From Aldrovandia affinis (taxonomy: Eukaryota > Chordata > Actinopteri > Notacanthiformes > Halosauridae): a stretch of 64,000 nucleotides of DNA. A program made the translations under genes and the position numbers. Position 1 is the stretch's first letter, and each line of letters starts with the position of its first letter. Positions 23,710-47,953 of this stretch are shown piece after piece. The stretch is taken from the NCBI GenBank assembly GCA_029706075.1, contig JAINUG010000055.1, positions 868,001 through 932,000 on the forward strand, given 5' to 3'. The notes below the pieces were generated by a model. That model saw nothing but the letters and a program-made list of their open reading frames with translations, had not been told where the DNA came from and made no database searches.

Positions 23710-26700
23710 TGTGAGTGTGTATGTGTGTGTGTATGTGTGTGTGTGTGTGTGTGTGTGAGATGTCAGAGAGAAATACAAGTCACGTAAGATGTGTTTTGAT
23801 TTGGATCTGTCTAGTTTAAGGTGGCCAGGCATTTATGAAGCTTGGAGATCAGTAAGTGACTGGGGGGGGGCGTGGCTTCGTTTTGGCAGCAGACGCCCAC
23901 TGTTCTCTTTACCCCAATCAGTCCTTTTGTATTTCGCTGTCCTGGGAGCTGTTATTTAAATCCCTTTCATGTTTAAAGAAGAAGAAAAATAACACATATT
24001 TCAGTGTGTGAACTGTGAAACCAATCCCCCAAATCTGAGTACATAAGGAAGAGACAGAGTCTTAAACACCCACTGAAAGTATTTGGGAATTTGAGTTCCA
24101 TGTCTTTAATATTTTATGAGAAAAAACAAAAACTCTTTACCTCAAATGCTAAATGCCTCATATTTTCTGGAAAAAAAGGTGTGTGGTTTTGGGCTTTTGT
24201 TAATATTGCCTTTTGGTTGAGTTATGCGACAGCCAGATATTAATTGTACAGTCTTGTATTTGTATTTTTTTCCATGTCTAAATAATTATTTGAATAAACA
24301 AATGAATAAAGTAATATTGGTTCAAAAACTAAGGTAACAACAGCTGCATAGCTTCTCTTAGATTCTCAATTGTTGTAAGGCAAATTGGGCTCCTGTTTGT
24401 GTCCCACTGATGTAATTTCATTGATCGTGTTAAGGTGTGCCATCACGTAACTGTTTGTGATCATTGCAACATCTATCTTTACAGTGAACAAATATAAGCT
24501 GAAGTTTGAATACCTGTGCAAAATAACTGTGACAAAAGAAATGGTGAAAACAAACTGGTGAGCCTATAATTAGGAATGGTATGCAAGAGCAGGTTTACGG
24601 TGGCATATGTAGTTGGGTAACTGCTAGTATGAAACGTTTAACCCCAAAAGGGCTGATTCAGATGGGTCTGAACTTCTAGCATCACGGATACATAATTTTG
24701 GCATTCAGTGATTTTGTGTGATACTGCGGCGCTGTTACACCTCCACATTTAAGTATGCCGTTCTAGTGGAAGGATCGTTGACTTTAAAATCCTAAAAATA
24801 TACTTTACTGTAATTTCGGTCACACTGACACAAACTGCTGTTTCCTTACACAAGAGAGTGCTTGGCAGGTTTCACAGTTAGATTACCGTAATAGAAATAC
24901 TCTAATAATTTAAATGTCAATAATGTCCCAACCAATATTGACGTAATGGGTGACTACCGCAAGAACGGCGCGTGGATGGCACATCTTTCACATCTGAACG
25001 AGTTCTGTTGAGTTGTAGAAGACCCGACCATATTCGTTTAGCCAGTTCCTGGAGTTCCCTGTTACCGTTCTGCGTCCGAATTCATTCAACATTCTTGCTA
25101 GAGCCTGTGGTATTCCTCAATCTTCTAAGAGTTCAGTGCAGTCTCTTTGTTGAAAATGTTCCCTGTGAATATGCTTGGTTTTGACAACAGTAAATAATGA
25201 GGAAACGACTATCTGAAAAAAACCCAAATGGCAAGCGAAGTAAATGCACAGAAGTTGCCAAAGATTTGACAACCGTCATTGTGGTGGGATGACTTGGGCG
25301 CGCGGGTTATCTAAACATCTAAATTCACCTCGGTCTGTCCGGAAGCAGAGCCACTCTCCCATGCGCTGCCACTCCTTTCTCGCTTCTACCTCCATGGAAT
25401 CCTGCCATTCAGACGCCTGATTGGTCGCCGATTCGAATCGGCGCTGGAATGCGAGTTTTACTTGAGGCTGTGAACGAACTGGATGCGGGAGGGATAGGTC
25501 AATGGCATGAAGGGGACTGCTAACCTCTACGTCCATCCAAAGAACCCCAGAGGGTCTTTTTCATTTAATGGTGTTTCAGTCGGGGCGAGTGCATCGAAAT
25601 GCCTCCTGAAAACCTCAGAAACCATAGTAACTGTTGGATACAATCTTCTAAACCTCCTCAATAGAATTAACCTGCTACAACCAACAGTGTACTTCTACAA
25701 TGGTGATCGAATTATCAATATTTTATGCGATATTTTGTTTATTTTATACTGGCCTACCTGCTTATGTTGTAGACCAGACCATTGGCTGACTTGCACCAGA
25801 ACAATCAACATGAGCTTTAACATTTCTGAAGCTTGTTTCCCCCCTCAGAAAAAAGTGAACGTATGTATACTAAATCGGGGCTGTTTTCCCACTTGATAGG
25901 TAAAAATCTCTTCTGCAAGGGCTTCTCACTTTCCGAACAGAAGCAAGCTGTTCTCCAATTAAGATTTGGATGTGTTATATTTCGCGATTACAAATGTAAA
26001 ACAATGTTACTCTGTGAATGCATGTTCATGTCCCAAGGTCAGCAACCAACATGACTGTGACAAGAAGGTAAAGCTTGCTTTTGCGATTAGAGCTAATGAT
26101 AAAGCTGCAAGGTCGTGCTCAGAGCAATTTTACCCTTGGAAGAGCAATGCAGGTTCCCTTGTATAATTAGGGTATGCATTTTAGGAAGGTAGATATGTAT
26201 ACAAATTTGAATTATAAGAATATCAGATACTTCATTATTGTTGTTTTTTTATTCTGGGGGTCAAAAATGACTAGTATTTGAACTAATGGTTTGCTCTTTT
26301 TTTACATTTTATGACAACCCAAGTACAGATACAATTGGAAAACTCATCTAAACAGTGACTAATTACCACAGACTGTCCACTGGGACATTTTTCAAAATGG
26401 TTGGAGACATTGCAACGCTGTCCCCTGTTGACAATGAAGCTCAAGGATATATGTACTGTATATATCCTTTATAGTTTGTAAGGCTTCCTGTATCAAGTAT
26501 AGGGAACCCCCAGAGTTTACAGCAAGACCCAATTCAGAACGTCTTTCCTGAGCAGTGACCATAGACAAGCAGAAAATAACGATGAGACATGCAGTGTTGT
26601 GAGACACTGGATGACAACAATGAAGAATTTGTATTTGCTGTGTTGCATGTGGTAATGGGACAGGTTTGCCCCCCGCCCCCAAATCCCCCATCCCTTTTAT

Positions 26701-27185
26701 AACATTTGTACAGTAGCTTTTAAATCAAGAGGTCAAAAGCATACTTTGTACTCCTTTTCAGACCACCTTGTACAAAAAGATACCCTTTTATTTTGTTACT
26801 GATGTATAAAATTCCAAAGTGCAATATGTCCTCTACAATTTGTTTATTTCCTTTTTTTTTTGGTTCTCTATCTCCGTGTTTGAATGTTTGTTTTATAAAT
26901 CTTCTTTGGATTTAGCTGTTCTGGATTCCTATGTACATTTGTGTTACCCTGTTATTTCCATCCTTTAACGAGTTCTTCTCCCCCCCCCCCATGAATGGTG
27001 TGGATCGCTTTAAATAAAAAAATTCAAAGTTTAAAAGAAGAAAAAAAAGACTACTGCTGCAGAGCCTTTGTATATGTAACATACTGTAATTATATATATT
27101 TGTGTAATGGACAAACTACTGTAAGTTTTGTACTGTATTGGCAGGAGGTCTATTCCAAATAAATACAAGGAACTTTACAGGTGTT
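21706..27185 (+). other. ikzf4: Probable 3' UTR of ikzf4 with alternative poly(A) signals
   Basis: No other gene, splice pair or clear transposon lies between the stop codon and 27185. AATAAA occurs at 24293-24298, 24305-24310, 27013-27018 and 27158-27163. The last is followed by a GT-rich element near 27180, typical of a mature 3' end. Long 3' UTRs are usual in Ikaros-family genes. The end point is inferred. Confidence 0.5.
23630..23760 (+). repeat. Compound (TA)n-(GA)n-(GT)n microsatellite
   Basis: Pure TA runs interrupted by TTTATAAA, then GAGA, then GTGTATGTGTGT. It lies in the probable 3' UTR of ikzf4. Confidence 0.95.
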
Positions 27186-27412
27186 CTGTGATATTTCATG
27201 TACATACATCATGTAATATCCCTTTAGGGAAAACTGTTGAAATATTGTGATGGGAATGTCCAACCATAACTACATTGATAAAACATTACTGCATATCCTA
27301 TATCAGCACTCCCAACTCTTAGAATCTTTGTATATACGGCACCTGGTCTTTTGGAGGTCATTTTCTCATGATGCCAATTCCTTTTCTCTGAAACAGGCAT
27401 TAGACCTGTTGG

Positions 27413-28311
27413 TAGGGGTGGGCGATATGAGCTAAAATTAATATCACGATATTTTCCACTGTCCAGACGATATCGATATATCACGATATAGATATCACGA
27501 TATATGAGAAAAAAAATCTGAATCACATTTTAATAGCCCTTCTTAGTTAAATGACATTAGTAAAGGCAAAATATGTATTTTAACCTTATATAACCAGAAA
27601 GAGTTATAGCGAGTACCGGCAGCGAATGATGACTTGATTGATTGCTGAGTGGGAGTCTGGCTTGTCTTCGGGCGAGCTCCTGGGCCAACTGTTTCACGCA
27701 TTCGGGTACATTCCTCATATTCACGGACATGCATGGTTTTCAGGTGGGTAAACAGGTTGCTGGTGTTTCCACCTTTGGCTAAAACAACACGGCACCACAA
27801 CTTGCATAGTATTAGTTTGTTGGTCGAGGTCGGAGATTTTGAACCCAAACCAGTTCCAAACGACAGAGGAGCCCCCTTTCTTTTTAACCAATTCGTCATC
27901 ATCCTGCTCTTGAGCAACATCACTTTCTGCGTGTTCGCTCATTTTCGATTCTTCACTTTTGCACTTGTAATAGGCTATATATATTAGTACGTAGTCTGCC
28001 TGGTAACTGCAGCTGCCTGCACGCTTGTTTGTTGCTACATGCGCGCAACAAATGCATAAAACGTCCGCTCAAAAAAATTGGTCAACATATTAACATGCTT
28101 CTTTTTTTCGTAGGAACCTGGAGGTTAGATTAAATAAAAAATAGATGTAGCTACTAACTACTATCACTCAATTGAAATTTTGAACAAAACAATATGAATG
28201 CCAAATTAGAATTTATGAATATATAACGGTATCCACGGTATAGCAAAATCCATATCGTGGCGCAGCATAATACCGGTAGTCACTTTCATACCGGTATAGC
28301 GCCCACTCCTA
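27413..28311 (-). mobile_element. hAT element with BED-finger remnant
   Basis: The ends TAGGGGTGGGCGATAT and TATAGCGCCCACTCCTA are inverted, and the element is flanked by the 8-bp duplication CCTGTTGG (27405-27412 and 28312-28319). Minus-strand frames at 27942-27721 and 27923-27543 contain an acidic start (MSEHAESDVAQEQDDDELV) and a BED-type finger with GGNTSNLFTHLKTMH, separated by a frameshift. No catalytic core is left, so it is an internally deleted copy. Several ATATCACGATAT motifs lie near the ends. It sits between the converging ikzf4 and rps26 genes. Confidence 0.9.
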
Positions 28312-28451
28312 CCTGTTGGCACATTACTTTTCCTTACTCCATGCATTAAGGGTCAGGAAGAGAAGTGGGAAAGCTGCACAGTACCTAGTCGAACCATTAA
28401 TTTCCCTTAAACAACACATACAATGACAGGTGTATCCAGGCCTCATTGGCT

Positions 28452-28457
28452 TTTATT
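28452..28457 (-). terminator. rps26: rps26 poly(A) signal
   Basis: AATAAA on the minus strand, about 50 bases past the rps26 stop codon, the spacing usual for ribosomal protein mRNAs. Confidence 0.75.
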
Positions 28458-28505
28458 TGTTATTGTGTACAACAATGCACATGATCTTCAAGGTGGTCCT
28501 ACACA

Positions 28506-41772
<13,267 letters not shown>

Positions 41773-41794
41773 CTTGGATTGGAGGCAGAAAAGA

Positions 41795-41826
41795 GGACCG
41801 GTAACCGCAGCACCGACGTATTTATA
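41795..41826 (-). promoter_or_regulatory. rps26: rps26 core promoter: TATA box and 5' TOP start
   Basis: On the minus strand TATAAATA (41826-41819) is followed about 30 bases later by CCTCTTTTCTGCC starting at 41796. A C followed by a pyrimidine run at the transcription start is the 5' terminal oligopyrimidine signature of ribosomal protein mRNAs, which subjects them to mTOR/LARP1 translational control. The start codon is about 24 bases downstream. The start site is inferred from spacing. Confidence 0.75.
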
Positions 41827-42298
41827 CCCTTCATCCGCCGACAAAAAAATCGTCTTATATCAGAAAAACAAAACAAATATAGTAGTGTATTAGTTAAATA
41901 TAATATATTAAAAATCGTCTACTCATAAATCGCACACTGCATTGTATCGTGTCTGTAAGACTGAGGATAGGATCTATTTTGTCTCGGAATAATTACTACT
42001 TATTATGGAGTCATGTCTCGCTATCCCATAATTCATCACTCCCGATGAGCTCTCTGGGACTGGTTTCGATGTTGCAATAGGCTTATAAATTAGCTCCTGA
42101 ATTAGAAGACATAACTCGGAGTTATGTTTTATACGAAATAAACTAGCACCAGTTCGCAATGGGCTTTTCTGAATTGGTGGATAAAAATATAGTCCAGTAA
42201 TTAATTGGAAAACCATTGTTTTAGCACTTCTGTCCCTAACTGCAAGGGGTAAACTCTGCATCTATGCATTTGGCTGATTTCAACATGCACGTTTTGTT

Positions 42299-42490
42299 GT
42301 TGTAGTTTTTTTAACTCCTATTTTTTATCTCCCAATTTGGAATGCCCAATTGTAATAGGCCCATCTCAAAGCAGGGACGTCCTTTCCTCGTGCTGCCCTC
42401 CAGAGCCCAGACGCGTTCACTCCTGTTCAATCTGCAGTGCACAGACTCAGTCGTAACGTCATTGCTATTGAGGAGTATATGTAGAGGGTG
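42299..42490 (-). repeat. SINE-like fragment, reverse
   Basis: ATCTCCCAATTTGGAATGCC and the following CCCAATTGTAATAGG resemble the inverted 3' end of SINE family C. The rest to about 42490 is not assigned. Confidence 0.35.
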
Positions 42491-42976
42491 GAAAACGCTT
42501 GCACAAATAAGTTTAGCGAAAAACAGACAACCCTATTAATTTTCATTTTATTTGCCTTTATTTAATTGAATTAATTATAAATCAAACATCGGTACCTTGT
42601 GTTTTACAAGTAGATAAACTACATGCCGGCCAATAGAGGACACTCCACGCTGGGGTATAGAATAGACATGTCTAGAACACCGAAGCAGAATAAATACTGC
42701 GGCTCAGATATTAACACCAGCTCACCATGTGTATCATCTATTCATATCACAGGTAGGTAAATAGCAATAAACGATACGTTTATGTGCCAGATTTTAAGAG
42801 TAGGATATACATTTGACCACTGTGTGTTGAGAAATGTTGGTCAAAGTAATGTTGTTTTGAGAATGATGCAAATAGCGACAGCGGTGCGACAGGTAGCATG
42901 CTTAAGCTAGCGGACCGCGGTGAAAAAAAGGTAAAATCCTTAAAATGCACTGTAGTTACCAGGTTCCACCGGAATT

Positions 42977-45136
42977 TGGGGGCTCATCCGGGATTAGCGG
43001 ACAGGTGCTAATCAACACAGAACTGTGGGATCCTGATTTCCAGCTTCCTGAGCCAATGCGCTAAGTGACAGACTTCAAGGATCCAGACATGGCCACTCTA
43101 CGAGAACTGTGATGGGACATCCAGCAACAGCTTCATCTGCTAATTAGCCCTGCCAAAACAGATATGATCTACAAGACTGCAGCATCATTCCAGGACGAGG
43201 TCGAAGGAGGTTTGCCAGATGAGGGCACATCAGATGTGGAACTCTGTGACTTCATTGTTGACTTTTTGAGAAGTGAACAATTGAGGAGTCTTGAGGACTA
43301 AGGGATGGCCCGTCTGCTGGTCTGTCATGACCTCATTGATGAACTGCAAACACCGCCAACAGCTGATGAAGAGGACTCTATGCCAGTGACAGAGACTGAA
43401 CCAGTTGTAGTAGTAGCACCAGTAAGGAGTGTCAAAAGAGCACTAACACCAGTGGTTGCTGATCAGGTGTCTGGTTTGGTAGAATTGACATGTCATAGCA
43501 TGGTTACCTCATAGAGAATTTAAGATCCAGGGTGGTCAAATTTCAGATTCTGATTTTGATCTGAGTTACAACAATCTGTGCAAACAAATTGATGAAGGGC
43601 TAGCAGAAAAGTTCACAGAGGCCAAAATTATTAGAACAGTGCTTAAGATAACTCAACCTGGCACCTTCAAAGACATGCTCATTACCAAAGATAGCCTGAC
43701 TATAGCTGAGCTGAAATGTTTTCTCAGGGCACACCTTTCTCAGGGCAGAACTGTTTCAGTAGCTAAGCAATGCAAAACAGCATGATAGGGAAAGCCCACA
43801 GCAGTTCATGTACTGTACAGGTTAATGGGACTAAAACGACATGTACTATTTGCTTCCTAACAAAGTGGGACAGGTGTATGACAGCAAACTAGTCCAGGGA
43901 TCGTTCCTGCACTATATCCTGTTCCTATATCAGGATGCATGAAAAATGTGCTTATATCATCTCATCTTCAGCCGCTTTTTCCTAGTTAGGGTCGCGGGGG
44001 GGCTGGAGCCTATCCCAGCATGCATTGGGGCGAGAGGCAGGAATACACCCTGGACAGGTCGCCAATCCATCGCAGGGCACTACATACACCATTCACTCAC
44101 ACACTCATACCTACGGGCAATTTAGACTCTCCAATTAGCCTAACGTGCATGTCTTTGGACTGTGGGAAGAAACCGGAGTACCCGGAGGAAACCCACGCGG
44201 ACACAGGGGGGAGAACATGCAAACTCCACACAGAAAGGCCCCCGGCCTGGATTCGAACCCAAGACCTTCTTGCTGTGAGGCGACAGTGCTATCCACTGCA
44301 CCACCGTGCCGCCTCGTGCTTTTATCAGACGAGACTTAAAACAGCATATCCCAAACCCAAGCATTACTGAGGACTTCATCCTAGAGATGATCACACGGTT
44401 AGTTAATGAGGAGGTTTACAGACAACATCGGCTAGGTCAGACAAACAAACCAAAAGCAGTAAGCGTTAATACAGCACAGCAGGATGAGGACAGACACAAT
44501 GCTCTTCAGACGCAGGCAGAAGTGCAAGCCAATCGTACTGCTATACATGAACTGACAGCACAAATCTTCGCTTTAGCTAAGAGTCTAGAGAAAGCTATAA
44601 CACCAGTAGGAAGTGTTGCTCAAGAAAATGCATGTGCCACTCCAACAGGCACAAAACAGGCACCAAAACCAGAAATTAAAGGGAAATGCAAGCAGTGTGT
44701 AGCACAGGGAAAACAACTATTGCACCCACTGTTTTCGATGTGGCCAAGGGGGACACAGAGCTATCAGCTGCCTTATGAAGAACAACCTGTCGGGAAACCA
44801 GGAGGGGTCACTGGGGAGGGACCATCAGTGACCATACAGAAGAAAGAGTCCCCGGTCACAGTAAACTTATGTTCCAAGGAGGCATGGGCAACAGGTATTC
44901 AATCACACAAACAGCACAATACCACAAAAGGGAAGGGTGTCGCTCAGTTGATCGGTAGTAGGTGTATGCTTAACTGTCATTTAGATGGGGTTAAAGTTCA
45001 GATGCTACTCGATAGCGGAGCAAAGGTTAGTATAGTGGGGAAATTGTGGGTAGAACAAGCCTTGCCACATGCCAGAATGCAACCCCTTGCAAGCCTACCA
45101 TTAGATCAACCGCTCTGGGTCACTGTAGCTAATTAG
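42977..45136 (+). mobile_element. Decayed LTR retroelement: primer-binding site, gag and protease remnant
   Basis: An 18-base site at 42977-42994 matches the tRNA-Pro primer-binding site of gammaretrovirus-like elements except at one position. Downstream plus-strand pieces (43080-43780, with several stops) look like a gag region. After a SINE-like insertion (43960-44315) an open stretch runs to 45136. It holds a nucleocapsid segment, where the cysteine-histidine knuckle is readable only in another frame, and a retropepsin-type LDSGAKVSIV motif. Polymerase, integrase, envelope and a clear 3' LTR are absent. It could be a Ty3/gypsy-type or endogenous retrovirus relic. It is broken by stops, a frameshift and truncation. 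Confidence 0.65.
43960..44315 (+). repeat. Dispersed SINE-like repeat (family G), copy 1
   Basis: Contains GGGTCGCGGGGGGGCTGGAG, CATGTCTTTGGACTGTGGGA and the tRNA-like inverted end CCACTGCACCACCGTGCCGC. It is flanked by near-identical 12-base duplications, GTGCTTATATCA (43948-43959) and GTGCTTTTATCA (44316-44327). It interrupts the retroelement gag. Confidence 0.85.
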
Positions 45137-45351
45137 CACTGCTCTTGCAGAGTGAGATGGATTCATTCATTCATCCTCCAGACAGTGCTCCAGGGAGGAG
45201 TCTAGTACACTTTCAAAGATGTCATTGTCCTGGCTGCATTAAGTCGTTGCAGGACAAACTCGCTGACCCCAAACCTGGGTTAATGCTACGAACAAACGCT
45301 TTAATTTGATTTTATATGAGGCCCATTTTACATTAATATTTTTTGTACATT

Positions 45352-45556
45352 TTTGGCATTTAGCAGACGCTCTTATCCAGACGGACCTACAAAGCTTACA
45401 TTTCTTTTTACATATTTACTGAATACTTTGGATATTTGCTGAAGCAATTCAGATTATGGTACCTTGCTTATGGGAAAAACAGCAGTTACCCATCTGGGAA
45501 TTGAACCTGCAACCTCTCAGTTACAAGCTCAGCTCCTTAATCTTTATACTACACTG
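45352..45556 (-). repeat. tRNA-derived SINE (family T), reverse copy
   Basis: Begins with the inverted tail GCATTTAGCAGACGCTCTTA and ends with the inverted head AACCTCTCAGTTACAAGCTC. A second tail fragment is at 45875-45912, next to a (TTACA)n run. Confidence 0.75.
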
Positions 45557-45909
45557 CAAAATACAAGCCATTAATGGGAACCACTACCACACAAATTTCA
45601 AAGCCTTCGTGATGGGGAGAAACCTTCAAGTATCCTAGGGGAGGGATGAAGCTGTGTGATCCTTAGAGACCGTAAGTGACACCAGAGCAGCTACATTGCT
45701 ATTTTATCATAGTGGCAACTTATATTTGTTTACTACACCACATCTTAATTAATACTACTATAAATATTGTTGTATTTCAAGGTATGAGTACTGCAGTTGT
45801 CTTGTTTGTTTGTATTATTTATTGTTGTTTATGCTTTAGTAATATGTACTAATTATTACATTACATTACATTACAGGCATTTGGCAGACGCTCTTATCCA
45901 GAGCGACGT

Positions 45910-47080
45910 ACAACAAAGTGTTAACCGTAGTCATATTATAGCACATGCTGTGCAGCCCCAGACAAACAAATCATAATTTGCCATTGGTATACATTGATTT
46001 GCCTTTGGATTACATATGCTCTTTGCTGTCTTGATATTTCTGTGAATTTAAAATGTAAAAATGATCAAACAGCCCTAGTCATTGTAAGGAGGTTATAGAT
46101 AAACCTCTAATCCTCCTAGGTAAGTAATATTTAACTTTTATCTGCGTAACCAATTAAATGCTACAAAATTGTGCAAAAATTACCAAATGACAAGTTATAC
46201 AAATCATTGTATTATTAACCATCCTGAGAAACTGAAGCCATGTAATGCAAATGTATACAGAGACATGGAGAGCAGTCAAGAGGCAGTCCAATGTTATTGC
46301 TAACAATATTTATACTCTGAAATTTACCAGCAAGTAGAAATATTTGAGACACAAGGATTGTTTGCTGTGGTTGTTTGATTTTTAAAACATTTGTATTGTT
46401 TTCAGTAGTTTTCTTCTATTATGTATACATATGATCTTGTTCACAGGAATCAGTTAGCACAAGTGCTCTGCAGATCTGTATATCAGGTGGAAGGGCCTAT
46501 TTTGGTTCTCGATTAAGGGCATAATCACATATTAAATATTGGGGGGACGTAATGAAAGGGGATGTTTTATATCCACAAATTATTGGGGTTAGACAGATAT
46601 GATTGTTTTGGATATTGGGGGGGACATGCCCACCCCATCTGCATAAAACATGTGTTTTGGGGTATAATGATTCTGAATGAGAATGAGTCTGTTTGTAAAA
46701 TAATCTGATTAGTTCATCTCATTCGCTGTGTCCACTTCAGCAGATTCACTCTATTCAGATCAGTGAAGTGGCCCTAAAATACGACCAAAGACTAGTGGAT
46801 CTAAGCAGTATTGCTATCAACTAACGCCATGAACAAGCAGGAGATGCGGTGATACGTGAGCTCTGTAGTCGATTCTATCTGAGGTCAAACATTTTTCCAA
46901 ACTTGAACCGGGTAGTTTATAGGTTTATGTGCAAGCCGTATCAATTGATTTAGAATTTTTTGCGGAAGAGTCTGCGTAACAAACTGAACGCAGCCAGGGT
47001 CTTTTTCACTGACGTCAGAACGCTAGAAGCATTTACGTCCTTGCGTCAGAGGAGCGGACCCAAAATGCTTACACCCCCTC
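45910..47080. other. Intergenic sequence upstream of ccdc65
   Basis: AT-rich with no gene recognised. The stretch 46510-46620 (ATATTGGGGGGACGTAATGA, GGGGATGTTTTATATCCACA) repeats sequence also present at 2400-2490. Confidence 0.35.
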
Positions 47081-47160
47081 CGTTATAAAGCTGTTGCCAT
47101 AAGAGACCGGACGCAAACTCTGCAGTGCGGGAGTTTAGTACCTCTGTTCAATGGTATCAG
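47010..47160 (+). promoter_or_regulatory. ccdc65: Candidate ccdc65 promoter and 5' non-coding exon
   Basis: A perfect CRE (TGACGTCA, 47010-47017), a TATAAAG at 47084-47090 and an X-box half-site GTTGCCAT at 47093-47100 precede a possible start near 47115. The putative exon ends ATGGTATCAG at 47160 before GTAAGA. A TTCTTCTTCAG acceptor at 47812-47822 would join it to the first coding exon. A second perfect CRE is at 47899-47906. The exon is inferred. Confidence 0.35.
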
Positions 47161-47953
47161 GTAAGATAAATAAAACAGACGAATATGCAACCGTATGTAA
47201 TGCATAAGTGAAGCCTGTTTTGGCTAAACGAGTTTATTATGTCTTGTAGATTTTTTTACTATTAACTAGCATACTACTCTGCGAACGGTAGCTTGCTAGC
47301 TCGAACTGGAAAGTATGCCATTTGAGAATATAGCTTAGCCATATTGTCATAGTCATGGTTTTACATGATTATTATACAGAATACATAGATCCTTTGCTAT
47401 TATAAAAAATAGTGACACTATTTTTAATCTGTGTTAGTTTCTGTATCTGTCAGAAGTATTTAACTGATTATACGATAAATAATATGAAATTAAATAATGA
47501 ATTATTGTATTATTGGTCGTCATTATTGCACTCATTCCTCAACAAAATACAACTATCTGTCAGCTGTATAGATATATGTATGTAGTTTAGCTTTATTTAA
47601 TAAGGATCTGGTTGATTATATTAGGTATAATTAAAGACTATACAGTTATCTCTTATAAACAAGCGGTATATGCACCTTCTAGAAAACACAAGTGTGGGGT
47701 ACAAGAGGAAATACTATGAGGATGCGTTAAATACCGGCACAATGTTATAAATCTCTTCCAACACAGTTCTCTTCCAAAAAAGTTGAATGAAACAAGTGTT
47801 TTACACCAACTTTCTTCTTCAGGTCTTCAAGTTTCAACCTCTGACGTTCATAAAGAGAGAAGTCATTATCGGAGATCGACGCGCTCGGCTTGCGCAAGTG
47901 ACGTCAGGACGAGCGATACCTGAGCGTGTCGCCGTGAGGGGAGAACCTCCACC

